DNA from: Sphingobacterium bambusae
Lineage (GTDB): Bacteria > Bacteroidota > Bacteroidia > Sphingobacteriales > Sphingobacteriaceae
Assembly (NCBI RefSeq): GCF_033955345.1
Contig: NZ_CP138332.1
Location: 1,736,001-1,800,000, forward strand
Reading direction: 5' to 3'
Length of the DNA: 64,000 nt
The position numbers were made by a program, and so were the translations under genes. The notes under the pieces are model-generated. The model saw nothing but the letters and a program-made list of their open reading frames with translations. It was not told the origin of the DNA and searched no databases. Below, piece by piece: positions 18,180 through 26,314 of this stretch; positions within the stretch are counted from its first letter, which is position 1; every line of letters begins with the position of its first letter.

Positions 18180-18248
18180 CATATTTTCATCAGTAAACAC
18201 GATGACATATTTTAAAACATATCATATTATCCATAATAACCAACCAAC

Positions 18249-19328
18249 ATGAAAAATATAGCAGTAGCAGCATTTCTATTTTTGGCCATGAGCACCTGCG
18301 CGTTGGCGCAAACCGTAAGTAAAAAGATATTTACTTGGGAGGCCAGTGACGACAACGGCAAAACGAAGCTCACCGTAAAAGGCGATGTAAACATCGGCGA
18401 CGATGACCAGCATATCGAATCGCTCTCCAAAAATGGATCCATCAGCTTTGAGCAAAAGTCCAATAAATTGGAGATTACCACGGCATCGGATGGCACACTG
18501 ATCTATCGCATCAACAGAAAAGAAAAGAATACGCTGGACGCCAATGATGAAAAACTCCTAAAAAATGCGCTGGAGATGATGATCAGCCGCGGTATGAATG
18601 CCGAAGCGCGCACAAAACGTATCTATGCGAAAAAAGGAACGGCAGGTGTGCTCAACGAGCTTCCCAAACTGCATGGCGACTATGCCCGTCAAAAATACCT
18701 CTCTACACTATTGACACTCGGTATTAGTAAGCCTGAAATGACGAGCATCCTAGAAAGCAGCAGCAGCTACCTATCTAGCGACTACTACGTTGCCGAGCTC
18801 TTGTCTGACGTAATGAAAAACTATCTATTGGAAGACGCCACCTCCAAGGCTTACCTAAACCTCGTTGCCAACATGAAGTCGGATTACTACCAACATACGA
18901 CATTACAGAAGTTGATGAAAAACGAACTCAATAGTGAGCAAACAGCATCCGTCGTCGGGATTATCAAAGCGATGAAATCAGACTACTACCAATCCGAAGT
19001 GTACAAAGACCTGTTAAAGCAGGAATCGTTTGGCGGTGTAGCCTTTAACGAAACCTTGGATCTTGTCTTTGCTATGAAAAGCGATTATTACAAAACCGAA
19101 ATCATCAAAAACATGATCAAAAGATCGCTGACGGAAGCGGATTGGACACGCCTCATCGGCTATGCCAACAAAATAGGCTCCGACTATTACCAGTCCGAGC
19201 TGCTACTGAACATTGCCGAAAAAATGCCCGACAACGAAAACTTGAAAAAAATCCTGTTTGAAGCGGCCAAAGGAATAAAATCGGAACATTACTACGGGAA
19301 GCTAATGCGGAAAATTGCAGCATCATAG
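18249..19328 (+). CDS. Exported protein with seven SDYY-type 33-34-residue repeats
   Basis: 359 residues. A signal peptide ends at about residue 20 (STCALA-QTVSKK), so the protein is probably periplasmic. Residues ~25-90 look beta-rich (TKLTVKGDVNIG, KLEITTASDGTLIYRI). From residue 143 to the end the sequence is helical and repetitive: GDYA at 143, SDYY at 177, 211, 244, 278 and 311, and SEHYY at 345, a regular spacing of 33-34 residues, each followed by a helix such as QSEVYKDLLK. This suggests an alpha-solenoid. The period resembles TPR-length repeats, but the TPR consensus is not seen. I do not recognise the family. Placed between two permeases of one likely operon, it may be a periplasmic partner or sensor of the transporter; that role is inference. 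Confidence 0.88.
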   Translation: MKNIAVAAFLFLAMSTCALAQTVSKKIFTWEASDDNGKTKLTVKGDVNIGDDDQHIESLSKNGSISFEQKSNKLEITTASDGTLIYRINRKEKNTLDANDEKLLKNALEMMISRGMNAEARTKRIYAKKGTAGVLNELPKLHGDYARQKYLSTLLTLGISKPEMTSILESSSSYLSSDYYVAELLSDVMKNYLLEDATSKAYLNLVANMKSDYYQHTTLQKLMKNELNSEQTASVVGIIKAMKSDYYQSEVYKDLLKQESFGGVAFNETLDLVFAMKSDYYKTEIIKNMIKRSLTEADWTRLIGYANKIGSDYYQSELLLNIAEKMPDNENLKKILFEAAKGIKSEHYYGKLMRKIAAS

Positions 19329-19379
19329 CCCAAAAGAATAGAACAAGTATTTCGGTAGACTATATTATGTAAGAACAGT

Positions 19380-21770
19380 ATGGCAAATAGCTTCTTTACG
19401 TTATTTTGGAGAAATTTATGGAAGAACAAGTTTTTTTCTTTGATAAACATCACAGGGCTGGCTTTAGGCTTTGCGGGCTTCATACTTTCTTATCAATACA
19501 TCAATAAGGAAACCAACTACGATCGTTGGAACAAAAATATAGATAACATCTATTTGGTGGGACTTCGTTTGGCAGGTAACTATACAGACCAAACTCCTTC
19601 CGCATTGGCCAGTGCCATTCAGGCTAACTTCCCAGAAGTGATGCGTGCAGGCCGTAAGATAAACTATTTCTACGGAGACTATCCTATTTTTGGCGAAGAA
19701 ACCATATACGTAAAGAAGGCAATTGCCATCGACTCTGCCGCCGCCCGCATTTTCGATATTGAACCGCAAGAAGGAGCCTTGTACAAATCTGCAGAGCAGC
19801 AGGAAGCGACAATGGTGACGGCCGACTTAGCAAAAAGGCTATTTCCGCAAGAGCAGTCATTTGGAGAACCCAAAAAGGTGCCTGTTTTGGCACTGAACAT
19901 GGGCATGGAAGAAACAATCTATGGGATCAGTAAATACAAAGGTCCCTCCATTCTTGATTTTGACTTGCTATTTATCCGAGAAATGGGCGGCGAACAAGAT
20001 CTATTCACCTACCAAACGTTTATTCAGGTCAGGCCTGGCACTGATCTTCCTTTATTGGAATCTAAGATCAACCGTTTGTTTCAGGAGAAGATCTCGAAAC
20101 ACGCGGACAACACTGCTTCAACTTTTTCCAACGGATCAATATACCTAGATCCATTGGCCAACCTACACCTACGTCCTCGGCACGGATCCAACAGTGCCTA
20201 CCTTGGCATTTGGGTATTGGGTGTGTTATCGATATTAATTTTGGCATTGGCGGCAGCTAACTTCACCAATCTGATGTTAGCACAAGCAGACAAAAGGGCA
20301 AAGGAAATCGCGTTAAAAAAAGTTTTTGGAAACAACCGTTTCCGTGTTGCTTGTGAATTCCTATTTGAAGTATTCTTGCAATGCCTGCTTGCCGTTTCAA
20401 TCGCATTGCTGTTGTTGGCTTTTTGCGGTAACATTCTGCAGAGCAAGTACAATGATGATCTAAGCAAACAGATCTTCCATAGCACAACATACCTACAGCT
20501 CAGCCTTGCCTTGGTATCGACCTGCTTGCTATCCGGCCTCTATCCTGCATTTATCCTGTCGGGCTACAAGCCCGCTCGTATGCTCAAAGGCGCCTTGATC
20601 TATGACCCGAAACGATCCCCGCTAAGAAACGGATTATTGGCTTTCCAGTTTGTCATCGCCATCGTATTTCTTGTAGGCGTTTTTACGGTGCAAAATCAAA
20701 TAGATTACATGCGTCATGCGGAGAAAGGGTTTGAGCCTGGACAGGTTATCAGCTTCAAAAGTGTAGGCCTCTATTATGATGGAAAACTGAATGGTACTTT
20801 TCAAGATTTCAAAAACCGATTAGCACAGAAACCCAGCATTGCCTCTGTCGCTGCGGCCAGCAATGTACCGGGAGGAGCCGAAGCGCCTCCAAAAAAACAA
20901 TTTACCCATATAGATGGAAAAGCAGAGATGGATCATATCGCCGTCGACGTCAACTACTTCGAGACACTACAGATACAGAGGATACAAGGTTCGACGGCAC
21001 TTTCTCCAGAACAACTTTTGGCCGACAGCAGCAAGCACTATGCCGTCGTTAATGAAACAGCTGTTAAACAGCTGGGCATGGCAAATCCGATCGGTGCAAA
21101 GGTTAGTGGATGCAAAACAGACTTTACCATAGTAGCCGTGGTTGCCGATATGAAAGCCTACGGCTTTGAGCGTCACATCGCCCCATCGCTATATTCATTT
21201 AAAGACGAATGCGGCCCCGGCCATCTAAAGATAACCTTACTGGTTAAAGCAAGAGCTGGAAAAAATGAAGAAGCTATTAAAGCCGTAGAAGAAGAATGGG
21301 AAAAAAATCCGAATGCGGAGGCTCTTCCCTTGGATTATAACTTCATGGATCAACAGTACAACCTGCTGCATGCGAGACAGGAACGCTTGGGACAAGCGCT
21401 ATACGGATTTTCCATACTATCGCTTATTATTGCCTTAATGGGCCTGTTTAGCATATCCGCTTTCCAAATCAATGCTCGCCAAAAGGAAATGAGTATCCGT
21501 AAAATATTGGGAGCAAGTGCCACAACACTTTTTGTTCAGTTGAACGGCGGGTTTCTCCGGATTATTGGTATTTCTATGCTCATAGCCACTCCAATAAGTT
21601 ATCTGCTTTTGTATCTTTGGTTAGCTAATTTTGCATACAAAGAACCGATAAACAGCTGGATCTTCATTTGGATCGGAGGCCTTTTTACTTTGATGTCGGC
21701 ACTCACCATCTCCTTCCAATCGATAAAGGCAGCACGATCAAAACCTATCGATAGCTTGCGCGATGAATAG
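19380..21770 (+). CDS. MacB/FtsX-type ABC transporter permease (permease 8)
   Basis: 796 residues with N-terminus MANSFFTLFWRNLWKNKFFSLINITGLALGFAG. After the first helix it has KETNYDRWN, a variant of the usual motif. Coupling segments are AKEIALKKVFGNN and QKEMSIRKILGAS, both more divergent than in the first block, and the C-terminus is SKPIDSLRDE. It lies 51 bp after the repeat-protein gene and 51 bp before the ATPase gene, so it is the permease most tightly linked to that ATPase. Confidence 0.95.
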   Translation: MANSFFTLFWRNLWKNKFFSLINITGLALGFAGFILSYQYINKETNYDRWNKNIDNIYLVGLRLAGNYTDQTPSALASAIQANFPEVMRAGRKINYFYGDYPIFGEETIYVKKAIAIDSAAARIFDIEPQEGALYKSAEQQEATMVTADLAKRLFPQEQSFGEPKKVPVLALNMGMEETIYGISKYKGPSILDFDLLFIREMGGEQDLFTYQTFIQVRPGTDLPLLESKINRLFQEKISKHADNTASTFSNGSIYLDPLANLHLRPRHGSNSAYLGIWVLGVLSILILALAAANFTNLMLAQADKRAKEIALKKVFGNNRFRVACEFLFEVFLQCLLAVSIALLLLAFCGNILQSKYNDDLSKQIFHSTTYLQLSLALVSTCLLSGLYPAFILSGYKPARMLKGALIYDPKRSPLRNGLLAFQFVIAIVFLVGVFTVQNQIDYMRHAEKGFEPGQVISFKSVGLYYDGKLNGTFQDFKNRLAQKPSIASVAAASNVPGGAEAPPKKQFTHIDGKAEMDHIAVDVNYFETLQIQRIQGSTALSPEQLLADSSKHYAVVNETAVKQLGMANPIGAKVSGCKTDFTIVAVVADMKAYGFERHIAPSLYSFKDECGPGHLKITLLVKARAGKNEEAIKAVEEEWEKNPNAEALPLDYNFMDQQYNLLHARQERLGQALYGFSILSLIIALMGLFSISAFQINARQKEMSIRKILGASATTLFVQLNGGFLRIIGISMLIATPISYLLLYLWLANFAYKEPINSWIFIWIGGLFTLMSALTISFQSIKAARSKPIDSLRDE

Positions 21771-21821
21771 CGGTGGGCGACGGTAAAATATATTGACATA
21801 CTTAAAAATAGATTTTAAACG

Positions 21822-22487
21822 ATGATAAAACTAGAAAACATATTTAAATGGTATAATGTCGGCGGGACACGCTCCTTTATTTTGAAGGACATTAACCTCC
21901 ACATTGAGGAGGGCGACTTTGTTTCCATCATGGGCCCGTCGGGGTCGGGTAAGTCGACCCTGCTGAATGTTATAGGCCTTCTTGATGAACCCAATGAAGG
22001 CAAATATTACTTTATGGACGAAGATGTGCTGGCCATGAAAGCCAAGAAGCGTACGGCGCTCTTTCAATCGCACATGGGCTATGTTTTTCAATCGTACCAC
22101 TTGATCGACGAATTGACGGTATATGAGAATATCGAAACGCCATTGATATACAAAGATCTGTCAGGCAAAGAGCGGAAAGCGATCGTTGCCGATATGCTCG
22201 ACCGCTTCGGTATTGTTGGGAAGAAAGACCTTTTCCCAGCGCAGTTATCGGGCGGGCAGCAGCAAATCGTCGGTATTGCGCGTGCTTTGGCGGCTTCGCC
22301 CAAACTGTTACTTGCCGATGAGCCCACCGGAAATCTGAACTCCAAGCAGGGCGAAGAGGTGATGCAGCTGTTCAAACAGCTCAACGAAGATGGCGTGACC
22401 ATCATTCAGGTAACGCACTCGGAGAAAAATGCCGAGTATGGCAAACGCATCATCAATATGCTGGATGGACAGCTGAAGCTTGACTAA
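21822..22487 (+). CDS. ABC transporter ATP-binding protein (LolD/MacB type)
   Basis: 221 residues, a single cytoplasmic nucleotide-binding domain. Walker A GPSGSGKST is at 38-46, the Q-loop Gln at 90, signature LSGGQ at 142-146, Walker B LLLADE at 162-167 and the switch His at 199. Family membership follows from the LLNVIGLLDEPNEG and DEPTGNL segments typical of the LolD/MacB/FtsE group. The helix after the signature reads QQQIVGIARAL where the family usually has QQQRVAIARAL. It is the only ATPase near eight permeases and is predicted to energise one or several of them by driving periplasmic domain movement (mechanotransmission). Confidence 0.95.
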   Translation: MIKLENIFKWYNVGGTRSFILKDINLHIEEGDFVSIMGPSGSGKSTLLNVIGLLDEPNEGKYYFMDEDVLAMKAKKRTALFQSHMGYVFQSYHLIDELTVYENIETPLIYKDLSGKERKAIVADMLDRFGIVGKKDLFPAQLSGGQQQIVGIARALAASPKLLLADEPTGNLNSKQGEEVMQLFKQLNEDGVTIIQVTHSEKNAEYGKRIINMLDGQLKLD

Positions 22488-22526
22488 GCTAAAGCAGGAC
22501 AATAAACGAGCGGGAAACGCTATAAA

Positions 22527-22568
22527 CAGCAGTGCGGAACGACGGATATCTGTCGTTCCGCACTGCTG
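22527..22568. terminator. Hairpin after the ABC ATPase gene
   Basis: A perfect 17-bp stem (22527-22543 with 22552-22568) lies 40 bp after the ATPase stop. A clear U-tract is lacking, so it may be an unusual terminator or a 3'-protecting hairpin. Confidence 0.55.
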
Positions 22569-22673
22569 CTTATTAAAGCTAACCTCCACTTTAATCCCAT
22601 CACTTGGCCATTATCCTGCTTAAATCTGCGGACACACTTTCCATTCCTCCGAAAAATTAGTAAATTCGTTTTG

Positions 22674-23522
22674 ATGAAGGAACAGGAATTAAAAGCATTA
22701 ATTTCCCTGTTGGACGATCCCGATACGGAAATATACCAAGCACTCGAAGATAAGCTGATCACCTGCGGTCCAGAGGTGATTCCCCTACTGGAACAATCTT
22801 GGGAAGAATCTTTTGATGTGCTGCTGCAAAGCCGCGTCGAGCAGATCATCCACAAGATACAGTTTAACGAGGTACAGAACGACCTGCAGCTATGGAAATT
22901 AAGCAATCAGGAAGACTTGTTGGAAGGTCTGCTGATCGTCAATCGTTACCAATACCCCAACCTCGGCGAGGAGGAGGTATATACGAAATTGGCAGAACTG
23001 AAACGCAGCGCTTGGTACCACCTGATGTATGACATGAGCCCTGTAGAGAAGGTCAAGCTTCTTAATAACATACTGTTCCGCGAATTTGGCCTGTCGGGCA
23101 ATACCTCGGACTACCACGCCCCACAAAACTCCTTTATCAATAAGGTATTTGAAACAAAAAAGGGAAATCCAATATCGCTGGCCTGCATATATACCCTTGT
23201 AGCGCAACGATTGGATATACCGATTTATGGGGTAAACCTGCCCAAGCATTTTGTATTGGCCTATATGAAGGAAGAAAATCCAGAGGAAGTGCTGTTCTAC
23301 ATCAATGTGTTCAACCGCGGACAGATCATGCGGGAAGATGATATCCGCTCCTTTTTACAGCAGCTGAACCTACCGGCAAGTGACGATTACATCAAGCCCT
23401 GCAGCAACTTGGCCATCATCAAAAGAGTACTTCGCAACCTGATTGCCGCCTACGATCATATCGACAATATCGAAAAACGACAGGAGGTGCAACTGCTGCT
23501 TGACCTTATTGACCAGGCGTAG
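22674..23522 (+). CDS. SirB1/transglutaminase-like family protein
   Basis: 282 residues from the ATG at 22674; a TTG codon immediately before it also opens the frame but ATG is preferred. Residues ~75-250 match the SirB1-type transglutaminase-like fold: VEKVKLLNNILFREFGLSGN, then FINKVFETKKGNPISLACIYTLVAQRLDIPIYGVNLPKHFVLAY. In this group the catalytic Cys of true transglutaminases is variable; here SLAC supplies a Cys and KHF a His. The N-terminal part (LISLLDDPDTEIYQALEDKL) looks like a HEAT-like helical pair. The biochemical role of the family is not established. A TAAATTCG box at 22661-22668 ends only five bases before the ATG. Its 3' end overlaps the convergent lipoprotein gene by 17 bp. 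Confidence 0.85.
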   Translation: MKEQELKALISLLDDPDTEIYQALEDKLITCGPEVIPLLEQSWEESFDVLLQSRVEQIIHKIQFNEVQNDLQLWKLSNQEDLLEGLLIVNRYQYPNLGEEEVYTKLAELKRSAWYHLMYDMSPVEKVKLLNNILFREFGLSGNTSDYHAPQNSFINKVFETKKGNPISLACIYTLVAQRLDIPIYGVNLPKHFVLAYMKEENPEEVLFYINVFNRGQIMREDDIRSFLQQLNLPASDDYIKPCSNLAIIKRVLRNLIAAYDHIDNIEKRQEVQLLLDLIDQA

Positions 23523-24603
23523 GATAAACGCGGGCATCCAACGCCAAGCCGACGGGTATTTGTGTGCCGGTGCTTGCTTCCTGATCTGGCGCAACATTGC
23601 CATCATCATCAATACGGAAACGGAAAACGGCGAGTGCCGAGCGATCGGCTACATAGAGGTAGACACCCGTTTCACGCGGGTCGATCACTACATCCACTGG
23701 CACTCGCAATTTGGTAGCTGCGCCCGTAATGATCCGGGTTGGTGTTATAGTAGTCCCTTCTTGATCAATCAGCGAGGAGAAATTATCGAAAATTAAGATA
23801 CGTCCTGAGCCCACGCTACCATCACCAAATTCGGCTACGGCAAGCACATTCTTTACGGTATCATACGATATGCCGCGTAGGTTGCGGGCATCAGCTATCT
23901 GAAGGACACGTGTTGGTTCGAAATTCCTTATAGTCGAATCCGACTCTGGAACAGCCACTGTTGCTATATTATTAAAAACATTGATCCCAGGTCCACTTCC
24001 CAAGCGCGAGGTAAACAGGCAATTATTTGCATAAGCCGCCCCCCACATTTGCTGAGCAGGTGTGCGCAAACGCTTTACAGGCTGCACATGCCCACGCCTA
24101 CTTTTAGGCGTATTCACCACATAAATGCCCGCATTGGCACCCGATCCATTCACGATAAACAGGCGATTGGTGGCTTCGTGGTAAGCCAATCCACGCACGG
24201 CACTATAGGTTCTGTTCCCCATAGCTGTCAGATTCTGAAGCACGCCATTCGTCGCGCCAACACTCATACTATACACCGCAGTATCATTGATACCATTCAA
24301 GTTTGCACTCGCTTGAAAAAGGGCTTCTAGCCGAGGATGGAAATAAATAGGGCCACCGCCTTTTGCTTGAGAAACATGTTTCAATGTAAAGTTGAATTCC
24401 GAAGAATCTGCCGGATAGATGGTACGCATATTCGTATCTGGAACACCTAGGTTGGAGGTATTATACTGTTCAAAAGAAACATATAAGCGGGTAAATTTTC
24501 GCATCTCCAGATTAGGCTCTGCATCGTTCCGTTCGCAGGCATAAAAGCCGATAAGCAGTGCCATCGCACAGCAGACCTTAATTAATAGAGCGCTTTTCCA
24601 CAT
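23506..24603 (-). CDS. Beta-propeller-like lipoprotein of unknown function
   Basis: 365 residues. The N-terminus MWKSALLIKVCCAMALLIGFYAC is a lipoprotein-type signal with a probable acylated Cys at 23, although FYAC is an imperfect lipobox. The rest is beta-rich with repeated short blocks such as RGLAYHEATNRLFIVNGS, RGISYDTVKNVLAVAEFGDG and DVVIDPRETGVYLYVADRSALAVFRF, like the blades of an NHL/SMP-type six-bladed propeller. It is probably anchored in the outer membrane or periplasm. No catalytic residues can be named. It diverges from queH and converges on the SirB1-like gene with a 17-bp overlap. Confidence 0.75.
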   Translation of the reverse strand: MWKSALLIKVCCAMALLIGFYACERNDAEPNLEMRKFTRLYVSFEQYNTSNLGVPDTNMRTIYPADSSEFNFTLKHVSQAKGGGPIYFHPRLEALFQASANLNGINDTAVYSMSVGATNGVLQNLTAMGNRTYSAVRGLAYHEATNRLFIVNGSGANAGIYVVNTPKSRRGHVQPVKRLRTPAQQMWGAAYANNCLFTSRLGSGPGINVFNNIATVAVPESDSTIRNFEPTRVLQIADARNLRGISYDTVKNVLAVAEFGDGSVGSGRILIFDNFSSLIDQEGTTITPTRIITGAATKLRVPVDVVIDPRETGVYLYVADRSALAVFRFRIDDDGNVAPDQEASTGTQIPVGLALDARVYPTPGQ

Positions 24604-24668
24604 AAATTACACGATTATAATGTTACAAAAATATAAAAATAAACGGCTAGATAGGTCGCTTCCTGCCA

Positions 24669-24682
24669 TTAACAGCTGTTAA
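24669..24682. promoter_or_regulatory. 14-bp perfect palindrome upstream of queH
   Basis: TTAACAGCTGTTAA sits between the divergent lipoprotein and queH genes, ending just before the queH -33 box at 24685. Its place fits an operator, but no binding protein is known for it. Confidence 0.4.
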
Positions 24683-24684
24683 GT

Positions 24685-24716
24685 TTTGTAAAATCTTTAG
24701 GTTTTCCGTAAAATTG
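24685..24716 (+). promoter_or_regulatory. Bacteroidota-type promoter of queH
   Basis: TTTG at 24685-24688 and TAAAATTG at 24709-24716 (7 of 8 matches to TAnnTTTG) are separated by 20 bp. The predicted start lies about 14 nt before the ATG, and a GAGG ribosome-binding-like sequence precedes it. Confidence 0.55.
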
Positions 24717-24736
24717 CAGGGTAATTACGAGGAAAT

Positions 24737-25399
24737 ATGAGCGACAAGGAATTCAAAAGAGAGAAACTAGCCCTTCCTAAGGAAGGCAAGAAGCTACTGT
24801 TGCACTCTTGCTGTGCGCCCTGTGCGGGCGAGGTAATGGAAGCGCTTATCGCGTCGGATATTGATTTTACGATCTATTTCTACAACCCCAACATACATCC
24901 ACGTAAAGAATACGACTTGCGCAAGGAAGAGAATATACGCTTTGCTGAAAAACACAATATCCCGTTTATCGATGCCGATTACGATGTGGATCATTGGTTT
25001 GACTTGGCCAAGGGCATGGAGCAGGAACCCGAGCGGGGCATCCGTTGCACGATGTGCTTTGACATGCGTTTCGAGAAAACGGCCGAGTATGCTGCGGCTC
25101 ATGGCTTCGACGTCATATCCAGCTCCTTGGGAATCTCTCGCTGGAAAAACATGGAGCAAATCAATGACTGTGGCCTTCGCGCGGCATCGCGACATCCCGA
25201 CATGGAATACTGGACGTTCAACTGGCGCAAGAAAGGCGGATCTGCACGCATGTTAGAAGTCAGCAAGAAAGAGAAGTTCTACATGCAGGAATACTGTGGC
25301 TGTGCCTACTCCCTGCGCGACACCAACAAATGGCGTATGGCAAATGGGCGGCCGAAGATCGAGTTGGGTAAATATTACTATGGAGACGAAGAGCAATAA
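24737..25399 (+). CDS. queH: Epoxyqueuosine reductase QueH
   Basis: 220 residues. QueH carries out the last step of queuosine synthesis, reducing epoxyqueuosine to queuosine in tRNA. The family's Cys motifs are visible: [11 protein letters not shown] near the N-terminus, RCTMCFDMR in the middle and QEYCGCAYS near the C-terminus. The conserved YFYNPNIHP and [11 protein letters not shown] segments also fit. It is cytoplasmic. The gene stands alone, with its own promoter and a GAGG sequence seven bases before the ATG. Confidence 0.93.
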   Translation: MSDKEFKREKLALPKEGKKLLLHSCCAPCAGEVMEALIASDIDFTIYFYNPNIHPRKEYDLRKEENIRFAEKHNIPFIDADYDVDHWFDLAKGMEQEPERGIRCTMCFDMRFEKTAEYAAAHGFDVISSSLGISRWKNMEQINDCGLRAASRHPDMEYWTFNWRKKGGSARMLEVSKKEKFYMQEYCGCAYSLRDTNKWRMANGRPKIELGKYYYGDEEQ

Positions 25400-25437
25400 T
25401 TTTGCAAAAAAAGTTTCCTTTTTAACAAATTAATAAT

Positions 25438-25445
25438 TAATTTTG
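25438..25445 (+). promoter_or_regulatory. Perfect -7 element upstream of the yceD-like gene
   Basis: TAATTTTG matches TAnnTTTG exactly and ends nine bases before the ATG at 25455, implying a very short or absent leader. No convincing -33 box was found at the usual distance. Confidence 0.4.
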
Positions 25446-25454
25446 CAGGCTCAA

Positions 25455-26003
25455 ATGCAGGTTTCGAAATATCTAAAACAGTATAGAATTCCGTTTTCCG
25501 GTCTTGCAGCAGGAAAACATGAGTTTGATTTTGAGATTGACGATAAGTTCTTTGATTGTTATGAACATAGCCTTGTAAAAAAAGGAAAATTGAAAGCAGA
25601 CGTAGAGTTGCAGAAGCAGGAGAATATGCTGGTTGTCAACTTTCACATCTACGGCATGATTCAGCTGAGCTGCGATGTATGCCTAGCCGACTTTGATGCT
25701 CCCTTAGATTTTCAAGAGCGTGCTCTGGTAAAGTTCACCGATGAAGATTGGGAAAGCAATACCGATGAAGTATTGGTATTATCCAAAACCGATTACGAAT
25801 TGGATATTGCAGCGTTACTTTACGAATACATCAACGTCCGCGTACCCTACTACAGTAAATGTACAGAGCAGGGTGTAAATTTGAGCTGTGACCCCGAGAT
25901 GTTGGCCAAAATAAATGTGGACAGCGAGGAAGAACAGGAAGATAATACAGAAGAAAAGATAGACCCCCGTTGGGATATATTAAAGAATATTAAAAATAAC
26001 TAA
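25455..26003 (+). CDS. YceD/DUF177 family protein
   Basis: 182 residues from ATG 25455; an upstream in-frame TTG at 25443 is less likely because it lies inside the promoter box. The family is recognised by its position directly before rpmF and by the central segment [15 protein letters not shown], where two Cys probably bind metal together with later Cys residues ([13 protein letters not shown]). The C-terminus is acidic and ends [11 protein letters not shown], a family hallmark. In other bacteria YceD has been linked to 23S rRNA maturation. It is separated from rpmF by 14 bp. Confidence 0.9.
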   Translation: MQVSKYLKQYRIPFSGLAAGKHEFDFEIDDKFFDCYEHSLVKKGKLKADVELQKQENMLVVNFHIYGMIQLSCDVCLADFDAPLDFQERALVKFTDEDWESNTDEVLVLSKTDYELDIAALLYEYINVRVPYYSKCTEQGVNLSCDPEMLAKINVDSEEEQEDNTEEKIDPRWDILKNIKNN

Positions 26004-26017
26004 AACAGAAATACGAG

Positions 26018-26209
26018 ATGGCACATCCAAAGCGTAAAACTTCGAAATCCAGAAGAGATAAAAGAAGAACACATTATAAGGCAGAAAGACCTACGTTAAC
26101 CGTATGCAAAGAAACTGGAGCGGTACACACTCCACACCGTGCTTACACAGTAGATGGTAATTTATACTACAACGGTAAGTTAATTATTGACAACACTGCT
26201 ACTGTCTAA
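26018..26209 (+). CDS. rpmF: 50S ribosomal protein L32
   Basis: 63 residues, the usual size. The basic N-terminus [22 protein letters not shown] is diagnostic. Most of the zinc-ligand Cys residues of zinc-binding L32 are absent (one Cys, in TVCKETG), so this looks like a zinc-independent form. It lies between yceD and plsX in the conserved order seen in many bacteria. Confidence 0.97.
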   Translation: MAHPKRKTSKSRRDKRRTHYKAERPTLTVCKETGAVHTPHRAYTVDGNLYYNGKLIIDNTATV

Positions 26210-26229
26210 CGACATCATTCAAAGAGATT

Positions 26230-26283
26230 AAACATCCCAAATAGGTGTAAAATTTGATTTTTATACTTTAATTTGGGATGTTT
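26230..26283 (+). terminator. Hairpin terminator after rpmF
   Basis: A 13-bp stem (26230-26242 with 26271-26283) followed by TTGCG, with a 28-base loop. It could separate yceD-rpmF from plsX, perhaps only partially. Confidence 0.5.
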
Positions 26284-26314
26284 TTGCGTATTATTGATTT
26301 AAAAATAATAACGG

